Shown in pieces: positions 1 to 10,044 of a stretch of 17,861 nt of DNA. The stretch is taken from positions 1 through 17,861 of the forward strand of contig JAQIWT010000573.1 of NCBI GenBank assembly GCA_034696485.1, given 5' to 3'. Within the stretch, counting starts at the first letter, position 1, and each line of letters opens with the position of its first letter. Source of the DNA: Isohypsibius dastychi (lineage: Eukaryota; Tardigrada; Eutardigrada; Parachela; Isohypsibiidae). The notes below the pieces were generated by a model, which saw only the letters and a program-made list of their open reading frames with translations, searched no databases and was not told where the DNA came from. The position numbers and the translations under genes were made by a program.

Positions 1-394
1 TGACTGAATTCTTACAATTTAGAACACTAGACCATGTTTTACACGTAATGGGACGAGAACTGACTCCAGATAAATTCAAACCGTCATCGAAAAATCTTCC
101 GTGGCTCTGTAAATGATTTTTCGTACGGGCGATCAACTTCCAACAAGTATGTCCACTGTCCACCCAGCTAAATCCCGTCCAGGCAGGCTGACCTGACAGA
201 AGAAGACAGGCAGGCAAGGTCGACTACCCGAGCCGAGTCAAGCAGCAAGACAGGCCAAGAGAGAGAGAGAGAGGCGACATCGACGCGACGCCGAGCTGCC
301 AAAAATCACAACAACAATTCATTTGCGGATTTCGAAATTCCCGTGCATCATTCTTGTCTTGTGTTGATCAGATCCCTGCATCCCTACTCCAAAA
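1..394 (+). promoter_or_regulatory. Upstream region and probable 5' UTR of the 395 gene
   Basis: No gene is visible here. The stretch is relatively GC-rich from about 170 to 300, has several copies of a GACAGGC-like word, and holds an AG dinucleotide run of 8 units at 258-273. No clear TATA box was found. It most likely holds the promoter and 5' UTR of the plus-strand coiled-coil gene that starts at 395. The transcription start cannot be placed from sequence alone. Confidence 0.4.
258..273. repeat. (AG)8 microsatellite
   Basis: A pure AG dinucleotide run of 16 bases in the presumed promoter or 5' UTR of the first gene. GA runs in animal promoters can bind GAGA-type factors, but nothing here shows that this one does. 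Confidence 0.8.
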
Positions 395-3230
395 ATGAAT
401 CCTGATTCTGGAACGGATCCAGCTCTGCAGCAACGAAAGCTGCGTGTACGAGAGGTGGTACGAACGCTGGATCTACTGCAGAGCAACCAGAAAGAGCTGA
501 CTCTCGTCCAGAACGAGAATTTCCGCGCATTGGCCCACATGATGAACTGGAATTCTCGCCATGGAATCTCAGCGGAAATCATGGAGAAAGCTACGAAAAC
601 GCGAGCGTTCTGCTGCAAAGTGGAACAAGTGGAATCGCAGATTGGAAATCTGAGAGAATCGGTCAAACAATCCAGGGAGGAGCTGCGACTTATCATGGAA
701 TCACAAGTCGCTGAAACTGACTTTCGCGAGAAAGTTAAACGAGTAACTGTGGCTTGCAGTGAACTGGAAACTATGGAGGAGAAGCTCAAGGAAATGGAGG
801 CTTTTGAGGCAGAGAATGATGGCAGTCAGTTGCAAGAGCTCCTTGGTTTGGATGATGGCTCTCCTCCTATGGATTATGAGATCAACGTGCGGGGAGTTAT
901 GGGATTGTCCAGCAGAATGGATAAGACCGATATGGAGTTGCGGGAGATTGAGAGGTCGCTTGCAGAGACTGACCTGGAGTTTGAACAACTGTTGCGTAAT
1001 ACCCCACGGAATTGTGTTGGTGAGTTTGTCAACTACTCAATATTTAGTTTTTTAAATTTGAAGCGTTTCGAAGTTGAATTTGCGAGCGAGCAGGAACTGG
1101 TGACATGCAGTCCTGAAGATGCTAGCTTGGAATTGGTTGTTTGCGAGAGCTGTTGATCCGTTTGTTGGGTGAATATGAAAGACGATGACAGTCGAGTTCG
1201 GATTTTGAATGCAGTGTTTTAAGATAGAAATGATTGATGTTACATTTTGAGTTTTGTTTTGTTTGGCTGTGCTTCTGTAGTCACAGGAAATCAACTTTGT
1301 TCACGAACATGAGGACCGTATCCATTAAAGCTCCGTTAGCCCCCCCCCCCCCAGAATCTGATATAAAATAAAATTTTGAAAAGTAAAAATTTAGTTATTG
1401 AAGAGAATGTGGGAGCTGGTCAAACCTAGTTGGTTTTTACAGAAGTATTGGTCCCCGAAAACTCGACTGCTCGAACCCTTAATTTTGAAAGTCTCTGATT
1501 TCCGGTGACGCCTTTTTCCAAGTTTCACACTTTCGCATTTTAAATTATTTCAGCAATTCCAAAATAATTCTGTTCACTTACAAAAATGTTCCGTTCCTTC
1601 CATGATTGACTGTGGATCCCCAAGTTTTCGTTTCGTTTCGTTTCTTTCATCGCTTTCTGTGATCTTTGCAACTTTTTATTCACAGACCGGAAGCCGGCCA
1701 TTAATGCAGCCCGCACAGCGATTGCACCATCGATGATGAATCCGGCTCAGAAACTCAGCCAGAATGGATCTTCCAGTTTGACCGGAAATGGAATCACTTC
1801 CGACAGCACCTTCGCTGTTCCGTGGCCACCCGGAGCGAACAACAAAAGATGGGTGCCACCCGATTTTGGAAATGCCGGTAGCGGTTGGAGTGCGGGTCCG
1901 CCGCCTCGCAAAGTACTGGTCACTTCCGGATATATTGGTCCTCAACAACCACAAGCTACGAGCTCCAATTGTGCGAATGGTGATTTCTTCTCACGTCGTC
2001 CAGATGAACGCGCTTCTACGTCTTCAGCCAGTTCAGGTCAGTTATGTTGAAAATGGAAAACAGTCCAGAATAATTTAATAATTTCAGCCTTTTTTTGGTG
2101 TGTTCAATGGTGGAGCTTTCATTCGGAACATTTTAAATCATATCATATGGAAACATATTTAATATTTTCTAGTGGAGCTGAAATTTTTCTGACAATGGAA
2201 AATAAATAAGTTATAAATAAGTTATTTTCGGTAGATTTACACTCTGTAAATTGACTTCTTTTTGCGTTACATTTAAATCAGGGTTAACGTAATAAATCAT
2301 GGAAGAGTTAATGTGAGGCTCAAGCAGTTTTTGATACAGTTTTGATCTCAGAGTTTCGGGTTGTTGAGCAGTTCAATTCTTTCAAACTTCTAGTCGTCGA
2401 TATCTTAATGTCATTAACTTCCGGTCAGTCGACGTTCGAGACGATTCAAAGGAAGTCGAGTATTTGAGCTGGGTTGACCCACCAAATCACGCTGAGCTTG
2501 TTATACTGCAATTCTTTTTTGGCTTTTCCACTCTGATCCAAAATCTTAACCATAATTCGCATTTCTCACTCTAACTTTATTCGTGATTCCAGATTAGTTT
2601 TATTTTTCTGTGAGATTCTGCGTGTCACATTGTACAATTGTTTTTTTCATTTCCGGTTAGCCAGCTTGTAATATTCAGCTTATACTCTACTTCCGTCATA
2701 ATTACATCTTATCCGCTCTCAATATATTTAATTTTTCAGAAGGCACCCGTAGTCCTGTTATCAATTCAGATCGCGTCCTCATCGATCCTCGCCGTCGCAA
2801 TAACGACAACAACAGCACTCGACATTCACCTCGTGGTTCGCCTCGGGGTCGTTCGCGGGGAAACAATCGTGGCAACAACAGCTCACGCGGTGGTCAGTCT
2901 CACCACCAGCACCGTCTCTCTCCACCAAGCCAATTGTCTCGAGGTCATTCTAATCCTCATCTGAGTCCAAGCAGACCGTTTTCCGAATATCAACCTTTGC
3001 CCACATATTCTTACTATGCCGGAAGTGACCGGAGTGACCACCGTAGCTCTGGTCAGATAAAACGACCCGTAACTAGCATGAGCCAACGATCGAGCCGGCC
3101 AGCTAGTCCGCGACCACGACGACCGGAAACTCGTGCTGAGCAGCGACGTCCTGCACCATTGCCACGACGTGCCGTGACGCGATGTGAACAACGACGAAGC
3201 AGTCCAATGATTGGCCGAAATCGTTTCTAG
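395..3230 (+). CDS. Coiled-coil protein with RS/RGG-rich tail, three exons
   Basis: I do not recognise the family. Exons are 395-1019, 1686-2036 and 2740-3230, with GT-AG introns both in phase 1, giving 488 residues. The start is the first ATG of the long frame, in the context AAAAATGAA. Residues about 10 to 205 are rich in Leu, Glu, Lys and Arg and look like long amphipathic helices or coiled coil. Residues about 210 to 325 are low-complexity (Ser, Gly, Pro, Asn). The last 165 residues are disordered and basic, with SPRG, RGRSRG and SSRGG words and later SRP/RRP repeats, as in many RNA-binding or splicing-related proteins. That suggests a nuclear or RNP scaffold, which is inference. Helix content vaguely recalls the coiled-coil nucleoporins, but no signature was found. 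The exon 1 frame stays open to 1156 if intron 1 is retained. The gene points towards DHRS12. Confidence 0.72.
1340..1352. repeat. C13 homopolymer in intron 1
   Basis: An uninterrupted run of 13 cytosines within intron 1 (1020-1685) of the coiled-coil gene. Such runs are prone to slippage, so the exact length may differ between reads or individuals. Confidence 0.85.
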
Positions 3231-4043
3231 GAGAGCGTGTACTACTGTGGCAAGTTGGGGTGGTCTCAAGTTTCGTTCGCATTCTTCAAACTGATACCAA
3301 ATTGTGAAACTTTCCAAATCATGGACTTGCCTTATGTATTATTAATTTCTGAGAATTCTATCTCTTTATTTTCTTGCTCTAAGTTGGCAAGCTGCGCATA
3401 ACAAGTGAAACAATATTCTGAAAAATTTGTTTTCAGACTTGAATCTGATTTGTTAAGACTAACAGCTTGGACAGATGTTCCAGCGAGTGGAAGTTGCGCT
3501 TTGGCTTCTGCGCGCGAGACGAAAACCGCAGGGGATTTGTTTTTCAGTGAAGGGACCTCGCACCATGGAGATTTTTCTCGTATTCTGAGAGGCATCCTGA
3601 AACATGTTCAGTCAGCTCCTCTGGTTGATGGCAGCATGGAATTTGCAGAGAATTGGCCAGGCCGGTGACGTCGTTGACTATCTGAACGAGTGACCTTTGT
3701 CACGAAGATCATTGTTGGACGAAGCAGAAGCTCCATCTCGATTCACTGTACTAGATTTGAAACGGTCATGTACTCGAATGATCCCAGCCTTTTCTCAAGT
3801 CGGCAAGCTCATGTCAGTCATGTCGGCATGTCAGTTGCTCCCTCACAACGTTAGAGACTACTTCAGCACAACCAACCTTCTTTTTTGACAACAATGCAGT
3901 TTGCTATTAGTAATCGAATCATATTACTCATATAAAAGAGAACAGAATTGAAGGGCATAAAACAACAAAGATATAAAAATAGCTAGTTTTCCGCCTTTTA
4001 AAAAACAATTGATAAAATAAAACCCATGCCAATCAGACATTCC
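3231..4043 (+). other. 3' UTR or unexplained region between convergent genes
   Basis: This stretch lies between the stop of the coiled-coil gene and the stop of the minus-strand DHRS12 gene. It contains an 87-codon open frame (3405-3668) that matches no family I know and is preceded by an acceptor-like TTTTCAG at 3430-3436. A second open stretch (3697-3888) starts only at TTG. A plus-strand AATAAA lies at 4016-4021. The simplest reading is a long 3' UTR of the upstream gene ending near 4040, but an alternative terminal exon or a small separate gene is possible. Confidence 0.4.
4016..4021 (+). promoter_or_regulatory. Plus-strand poly(A) signal AATAAA
   Basis: The canonical hexamer AATAAA sits about 790 bases after the stop of the coiled-coil gene and just before the end of the convergent DHRS12 coding region. 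It would give the upstream gene a long 3' UTR. The region is AT-rich, so a chance match cannot be excluded. Confidence 0.4.
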
Positions 4044-5946
4044 TCATGCATTTCCGGTAAGCTTGGTGGTGTACTCCTGAAGAACGGTCATCAACTGCGC
4101 GTCCTCCTCCGGGGTGCTGTGGGTCCAGGCCAATGGAAGATGTTTGGAAGCGATCTTTCGATCAAAATAATATCCGCCATTATGAAGATCAGGATGGGTT
4201 TTCGGGATGGTAGCCAGCCAGATCAGAGTGTCAACGCCTTGAGCTGGAGTCCGCAGCTTGGAATGAAGGTTCTTGTAGAAACTCGGAAGTGACTTCTCGA
4301 CACCCGGAGTATCAGCCCAACCGGGATGCATTGTCAAGCACAGAATGGAGGGATGCTTCAGAGCGAACTGCTCCATCATGATGATTTCCTGACGTTTGGT
4401 CTGAAATTAACGTAACGTAATTTTCCGGTTACAAGAACAATATCGCCATCTTGTCCTTTAAAAAAATTCTATTATAATTTCCAGAACAAGCCGGTTTGAC
4501 TTTGAATTTTGTTGTATTTGAATTGAGCATTTGTAAAAACCGATCTTGAAATAATACGGATCTGCGAATTAAATGAAAATGATTTCGTGAATTCTTCTAG
4601 AAGATTTCTAAACCAAATCAGATTGTCACTCTACTAAAATTCAGATATTCCGATGAATAAAGTCAATCAAACAAATAAATAATTCAAAGAAAATCGAGTT
4701 ATAAAGTTCGGGGAATTAAAATAAATTTAAATAAAACTAAATAAACTTAGATAAATTCAAATAAATTTGATGAATTTAAATAAATTCAGACAAATTTAAA
4801 ACTGATAAATTTAGAAAAATTTTAAATCCATATTAACTTGAAATCATCCAAAAACGGCAGCCAAGGCAGCAATTTCGAGCGATTTCCACAGAAACAGAAA
4901 ATTCGCTCAAATATATACCTGGGAATAAGCTCGTGCACCGTCGTAGCTCTTCTCACTATTGACATCCGATAAATCCAGTTTCTCCATATAACTTCCGCCA
5001 CTAGTGACCATCAAAACTCGTGGGTCGTCGCTGCGCTGCAACGACGGAAGTAGTCCAGCCGTCAACACATATGGTCCCAAAGAATTCGTGGCAAACGTCT
5101 GCTCCAGCCCATCTTTCGATAGTTCGCGTTTGTCCAATAAAACTCCAGCATTATTGACAAGAACGTCCAGTTTTCCATATCTGCTATTGAAATCCTTGGC
5201 GAATTCCGAGACGGCTTTGATGTCGGAGATGTCAAGAATGTGCTCGATTATTTCCGAGCCCGAATTTAATTTCCGAAGATCTTCAGCAGCCTGGCGGGAA
5301 CGTTCAGGATTTCTGAAAGCGAACAAAAAAATGATGAAACCAGCTGATCCGGCAGATTTTCGTGGCACAAGAGGAAAATTATCTGTAGCAGTACTGCAAT
5401 CTCGATGTTCTTGTACAGGGTGGGCCAACAACCGCCACATCTAAACATCGCACACTGGATTTACCTGCAAACAAGATGGATGGTTCCTTTTCGTCTCGTG
5501 AATTCTTCCGCGATCTCTTTTCCCAACCCACTGTTGGCACCTGAAAAAAAGTAATGCACAATTCAGCCATCTCCGATCGAAAGGCAACACCATCAAACAC
5601 AACTAAGCTTTTTGCAAACTATTAATCAAGCGCAGACTGAGTTTCCCTGTATAAGCCACACAGCACCCGGCGATACATTACAGGGACACACTCGTCCAGC
5701 TAAATTTAAAAGGATATTGTCGTTTCTCTCACCTGTGATGAGAAAGCTTCTGCCTTCACACGGAACGGACATTTCATCATTCTTGAAGTTGGCTTGACTG
5801 CGCTCATATCCTCCTTTGGTGAACTCCCGCAGTCCCTTGACCATAAAGACGGAGCTTCGATAGAAACTCATTTTGCAGAAACAGCTGATTGCTGCAACAG
5901 AGAGGATGAGGATCACGGAGCGCTTGCTGAATGAAAACCAAGGCAT
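4044..5946 (-). CDS. DHRS12: DHRS12-like short-chain dehydrogenase/reductase, four exons
   Basis: An NAD(P)-dependent oxidoreductase of the classical SDR fold. DHRS12 is an SDR whose natural substrate is poorly defined. Minus-strand exons are 5946-5733, 5540-5465, 5312-4919 and 4400-4044, with phases 1, 2 and 0. Starting at the ATG at 5871-5869 gives 321 residues, close to the vertebrate protein of roughly 317, and the family N-terminus (M-S-x-Y-R-S ... KGLREFTKGGYE) begins exactly there. An in-frame ATG at 5946 would add 25 residues with a hydrophobic stretch. Numbered from the inner Met: TGANSGLG cofactor loop at 46-53, NNAG at 125-128, catalytic Asn148, Ser176, Tyr201 and Lys205. The YxxxK motif is split by intron 3. 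The family-typical MHPGWADTPGV loop follows in exon 4. The active-site tetrad is complete, so the enzyme is probably active. Confidence 0.93.
4690..4830. repeat. AT-rich degenerate repeat in DHRS12 intron 3
   Basis: Within intron 3 (4401-4918) a word close to AAATAAATTTAA recurs imperfectly about every 10 to 14 bases from roughly 4690 to 4830. It looks like a decayed tandem repeat or simple low-complexity DNA. Confidence 0.6.
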
Positions 5947-7135
5947 GCAATTTGGACAAGATGACTCAGGATTCCCCCCGATTCCCGACAGAAATTAATA
6001 ATGCACAAACCAAGTCAAGTCTGATTCTCGAGAGAAGCCGCCTTCTGAAAATTCTGAAAACTCACTGCGACTGTAAATAAACTGGGGTATATTGGTACAC
6101 CCCCCCCCCCTCGTGATGGCCTTTGCATACCTCAATCAGGCCAATATACCACAGAACGAGTCTATATTTTGGGCTTCGTTGAGAAACAATGCACGTGCCC
6201 GGCACTTACAATAGCTGAAGGATTTTCGATCGATGCTAAAACCCACTCCGAGCAGCTTTTCCAGAAAATTCTGATCAACAGGGTGACCCGTCTTGCTTGT
6301 GCTATGAATGGCCGATGTGGGTATCTCGGCCTGCATACTGGCAGTAGCACTCATCCGCCACACCTCATACAACTTGCTCTCCTCTGGTTTGAAAAAAAAC
6401 CCGAACGAAAAACTTTTCGATCTGCCTAAAGCCATTCGAATTCACGGTTTCGATATGGGGAGCAACGGAGCTCTACTGCGTCGTGGCTGGTCTGGTGATG
6501 CGCATTCGAGCATATACCCACTTTATCGTCCATCTGGATAAAATGATTTGGCATGGAGAAGCCACAGCCACAGTGAAAAGGAACTTGTTGGAAAACAACG
6601 GTTACGCTCACGTTTTGTTTGACGAGTGGGGTAGCAAACTTATCGTGGTCATGGTGGCTTGCAAGATTTCGTGGAACGCTTGTACTGTAGATGATGAAAT
6701 TTTGAGAAAGTGTGACCCGCCTCAGTGTGTATCCCTGCAGTAAATAACTTGCATCGGCGGCGTTAATTTAGCCCATGGTTAACCCCTTCGCTCATTATTT
6801 CTGCTAGGCGAGGGCATATGGTGAAAACCCATATTCACAATGCGGTACGTGCTTTTGTCAGTTTTCAGCGCCCTGTGGACGTGAATGAAACGGTCACACT
6901 GACACTCGCATAAGCTTAAATTTACTGTACTGTCATCTTCGGTTGACCAAAACTTCCGCCACAGGTCCGCCAGTTCGAGAACTGCAGGTGTCATGGTTGG
7001 TTCGGAACGTAACAAAGTTCAGCTGAACGATAGTGCAGCTCGCATGACAGCTGATTACCAGGAACATTTTCTGACAGTGCTCACATTCTTAACTTGCGTC
7101 GTCATCGCGTTAAAAGACAATAGTCTGGCTAGTCA
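5947..7135. other. Intergenic region with no recognisable gene
   Basis: About 1.2 kb between the DHRS12 start and the lipocalin promoter. Open frames exist on both strands (for example plus 6308-6541 and 6483-6743, minus 6136-6435) but none shows a known motif, a signal peptide, convincing splice sites or a lipocalin remnant. It contains an inverted repeat (6082-6154) with a C11 run. The DHRS12 promoter should lie in the first few hundred bases. Confidence 0.5.
6082..6154. repeat. Small inverted repeat with 14-base arms
   Basis: Left arm 6082-6095 reads CTGGGGTATATTGG. The reverse complement of the right arm 6141-6154 reads CTGTGGTATATTGG, so 13 of 14 bases match. The 45-base loop contains an 11-base C run (6100-6110). 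It could be a tiny decayed MITE or a hairpin upstream of DHRS12. No clear target-site duplication was seen. Confidence 0.55.
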
Positions 7136-7142
7136 TATAAAC
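7136..7142 (+). promoter_or_regulatory. Possible TATA box of lipocalin A
   Basis: TATAAAC about 70 bases before the ATG at 7207, a sensible distance for a TATA box with a short 5' UTR. The other two lipocalin genes have no equally good match, so this is tentative. Confidence 0.35.
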
Positions 7143-7206
7143 CTGGTATCAAATACTTTGCAGTTCTTGGTAAGCAGACACAGCACACTGAGGAATCCTT
7201 TTCAAA

Positions 7207-8002
7207 ATGGCAATCATATTTACGGTGCTTGGTTGTTTGGCAGCAGTGACATTTACAAGTGGCCAAACCATCAGCAATGGTAAATGCCCAACTGCAGTCT
7301 ACGTTCAGAGCAGCTTTGATGCATCCCAGGTAAGTCCCGATCCATGTCTGTTTTTGATGGCTGTTTTTCAGACGTGAATCTTTCAGTACGTCGGAACATG
7401 GTATGTCATCAGTCAAATCCCGGAATTCTTTCAAATTGGATACCGCTGCTCAAAAGCTGAGCTGACTGCTCTTTCCGGAGATCTGATCCGTGTTAATAAC
7501 ACCGCCACATCAAAGTTAGAAAACATTTGCACCCAATCAGATGAATGATAAATTATTCGACTTGTTTACAGTAGAAAAGAATTCCGGCAGAAACTCGGCA
7601 ACAGCTATGCACCGGATGCTAATGAGCCAGCAAAACTGATCGTCAATTTGGATGGTCAGTCGCCATTTTTATACAACGAGCTACGTTATCTGGAATATGT
7701 GTTCCAGGTGTTCCCATCGCCGCCCCTTACTGGGTTCTCTCGACTGACTACATTAACTATTCAGTGGTCTACGCTTGCCTGAACATTCCAGGAGGACACA
7801 CCGGTATGACCCCAAGATGACCTTTACGTGTGAACACTTCTTTGATATTTTATCTTTTGTAGAATTTGCATACGTTCAAAGCCGACAGCCCACACTGGAT
7901 GCAAATTTCACACCAACCATCAGACGGGTCTTTCAACAAAACGGTCTTGAGAAACCGTTTAGCAAGCTCCGCGCGGAAGTGCAGAAAAACTGTGTCAACT
8001 AA
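7207..8002 (+). CDS. Lipocalin A, secreted apolipoprotein D-like, five exons
   Basis: A secreted eight-stranded beta-barrel carrier of small hydrophobic ligands, of the apolipoprotein D group. Exons 7207-7329, 7387-7514, 7572-7654, 7708-7803 and 7863-8002 give 189 residues, and introns are only 53-59 bases (phases 0, 2, 1, 1). Residues 1-19 form a signal peptide. Known lipocalin landmarks are present: GKCP at 25-28, GTWY at 44-47 (the GxW motif), RC at 61-62, an EPAKL strand, TDYINYSVVYAC ending at Cys135, and NCVN at the C-terminus. Cys27, 62, 135 and 187 match the four apoD cysteines, so disulfides 27-135 and 62-187 are expected by homology. An NNT glycosylation sequon lies near residue 79. 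The donor of intron 2 (GTTAGA) is weak but its position is fixed by both paralogues. The natural ligand is unknown. Confidence 0.93.
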
Positions 8003-8553
8003 AGAAAACAGATTGCTTACGAAACTGGTGCTGTTCTTTAACTGGTGATTTCTAATCGAATTGATTTATCTCAGCGTGGTGCTGTCACATTCACTAAAAT
8101 CGAACTGCAAAGTAACCATCCAGTTTTCCTCTTTCGTTCTCTTGGTTTCTTACTCAACTGCCTCAGAATTATGCTCATAAGATCAGCTTAACCAGGTTCG
8201 AAAATGGCAAAGCAGTCTTTCGCACAAAGTTCACGAGACCTTTTGTCCGCCACAGAAGTCGCTTCGACATTCCGATGAAGCACAATGAACTATCCGTATC
8301 CGATGTTGGTAAACAGTTCTGCTAATTGCATAACGAAGTCCCATAAACACCGATAAGAACTGTCCATGTTTCTGCATACTTACGACTAGTCTTTTGACGC
8401 TCTTATCTGCCGATGCCTGGAACTTTACTTCTGATGGCTATTTCAGGCTTTCCCAGTTATCCTCCGATTAACGACGCAGCATTTACCACGTCGAGCACCA
8501 AAAGCACACCGGCAATCTAATTTCCGTGAATTATATACAAAGTCATCTTGAAA
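8003..8553. other. Spacer between lipocalins A and B
   Basis: About 550 bases holding the 3' UTR of lipocalin A and the promoter of lipocalin B. I searched for lipocalin exon remnants (GxW or TDY words) and saw none. A TTATATAC word at 8531-8538 is only about 20 bases before the ATG, probably too close for a TATA box. Confidence 0.45.
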
Positions 8554-9348
8554 ATGGCGTCCTCCTTGTTAATATTGACATTGATGGCACTTGCCGGAAT
8601 CACCATTGTCCAAGGGCAAATGATCAGCGCGGGAAAGTGCTCCAGTGATGTCCATGTTGTACCGGAATTTTTCATCAGCAGCGTAAGGAGCACCATGTCT
8701 CGTTCCCGTGGTGTTTCGTAATCTGTTACTTTTTTAGTTCGCGGGAACTTGGTATACAATCAGCCAGATCCCAGAGTTCTTCGCCGTTGGTAATCGATGT
8801 TCACGATCAGAGTACAAAGTGACAACACCGGTCACCTTGTCAATCAACAATACTGCAACCAGGCGGTAAGTAGCAACTTATGTTTGGTGGTTTTATACTT
8901 TTTTGAAGAGTGTTTTCGAAACAGACATTCGTCTGTTCAGATTTTGGGAACAGCAACTGTCCTAGACCTTGCTCGCCCAGCTGAGCTCACCGTCCGATTG
9001 AATGGTAAAGCAACCTTGGAATTACATTAATGTTTCAAAGCAGAGTGGTTTGCAGGAGTTTTGTGGTCTGCGCCATACTGGGTTCTGGCGACTGATTACA
9101 TCAATTATGCGGTAGTATATTCTTGCGCTGACATCAAAGTTGGGAAGACAGGTGATTTTGTTTTGTCTTTGTTTTTTCGGCTATTTTTGAGCCAGATGTT
9201 TGCAGAATTTGCGTTCGTGCTGAGCAGAAGACCAACTCTCGACAAGCGTTTCATTCCCTTCGTCGAGGACGTGTTTAATCGCAATGGACTTCAAGCGCAA
9301 TTTGCGAAATTGAGAGCTGAACAGCAGCAGCATTGTTTGAACTACTGA
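8554..9348 (+). CDS. Lipocalin B, secreted apolipoprotein D-like, five exons
   Basis: A paralogue of lipocalin A. Exons 8554-8682, 8738-8865, 8925-9004, 9056-9151 and 9206-9348 give 191 residues. Introns are 51-59 bases with phases 0, 2, 1, 1. Signal peptide about residues 1-21. GTWY lies at 46-49, APYWVLATDYINYAVVYSC ends at Cys136, and the four family cysteines are 29, 64, 136 and 188. The NNT sequon before intron 2 is kept. For exon 3 I chose the acceptor ending at 8924, because the next AG (8939-8940) would shift the frame and reach a stop within a few codons, while the chosen one restores the PAEL strand aligned with PAKL of its sisters. Poly(A) signal at 9379-9384. Role presumably extracellular transport of a hydrophobic ligand. 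Confidence 0.92.
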
Positions 9349-10044
9349 TAACTTGCTTTATCTGAACTGTTTCAGGAGAATAAACACAGTGGAAATAACA
9401 TTAACAACCAAAGACACTGTTGACACCTTACAGTACCATACAGACTAGCTTATAAAACGAATCGTAATTTCTTCAGTTTTCGTGGTCTTTTATATTTGAT
9501 TCTGCCGTATGGCTCAATACGCTGGTTCAAACTCTTCACCAGAAACGAAGCGGACGTGATTCGATATCTTGTTAGTTCTCATCAAGTGAAACAGATGAGA
9601 TATTGAAAACTTCGAGCATAACCAAATGTGTCTGGCTAACTGGAGAATCCAACAATCACCCGGCTTCCAATACAATCTCTTTCTATGAAGGTGATAGAAT
9701 TCCAGCCGGTTAGTGCGTATGTTTAGCCAAAACTGTTCTGTTCTGGACGTCACTTTGAGCATGGTCTTCTCCTCCTTTTGCACGGTTTATGCCTAGGTTC
9801 AATTCAATAGAAAGGCTGAAGTACATAGTGCAGAAACAAAGAATACAGCACTAACAAGCGATGACAAATTTATCGGGAAGTTTGATTGTTGTTGATGTCT
9901 GGTGATTGATAACCCGTAACACACAATAGGCTCTGTTCGGAATCACATTCACGGAGAATCTCAGCTGTCAATAACCAAATGTCAAATTCCCTATTCAGTA
10001 ATTAATTTCGAATCGACTAAATTCGCTCAAGTCGTTTGAAAAAA
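9349..10044. other. Spacer between lipocalins B and C
   Basis: About 700 bases. It holds the lipocalin B poly(A) signal and, presumably, the lipocalin C promoter. A minus-strand open frame of 89 codons (9783-9514) has no recognisable motif or splice partners and I do not call it a gene. No lipocalin fragment was seen. Confidence 0.45.
9379..9384 (+). promoter_or_regulatory. Poly(A) signal of lipocalin B
   Basis: AATAAA begins about 30 bases after the stop codon of lipocalin B, implying a very short 3' UTR. Confidence 0.7.

Noticed and set aside
1020-1156. Extension of exon 1 of the coiled-coil gene to the stop after 1150
   Set aside because: A GTGAGT donor at 1020 joins in phase to exon 2, and the extension changes composition sharply; retained-intron product remains possible.
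3697-3888. Open frame after the coiled-coil gene
   Set aside because: It begins with TTG, has no supporting signals and shows no family motif.
4026-4292. Plus-strand open frame over the end of DHRS12
   Set aside because: It is the antisense shadow of the conserved last DHRS12 exon.
6136-6743. Cluster of overlapping open frames on both strands as a possible gene
   Set aside because: None matches a known family, none is favoured by splice signals, and all three readings have similar quality.
9514-9783. Minus-strand open frame of 89 codons between lipocalins B and C
   Set aside because: No recognised motif, signal peptide, splice partner or poly(A) signal; it is no longer than frames expected by chance in this composition.
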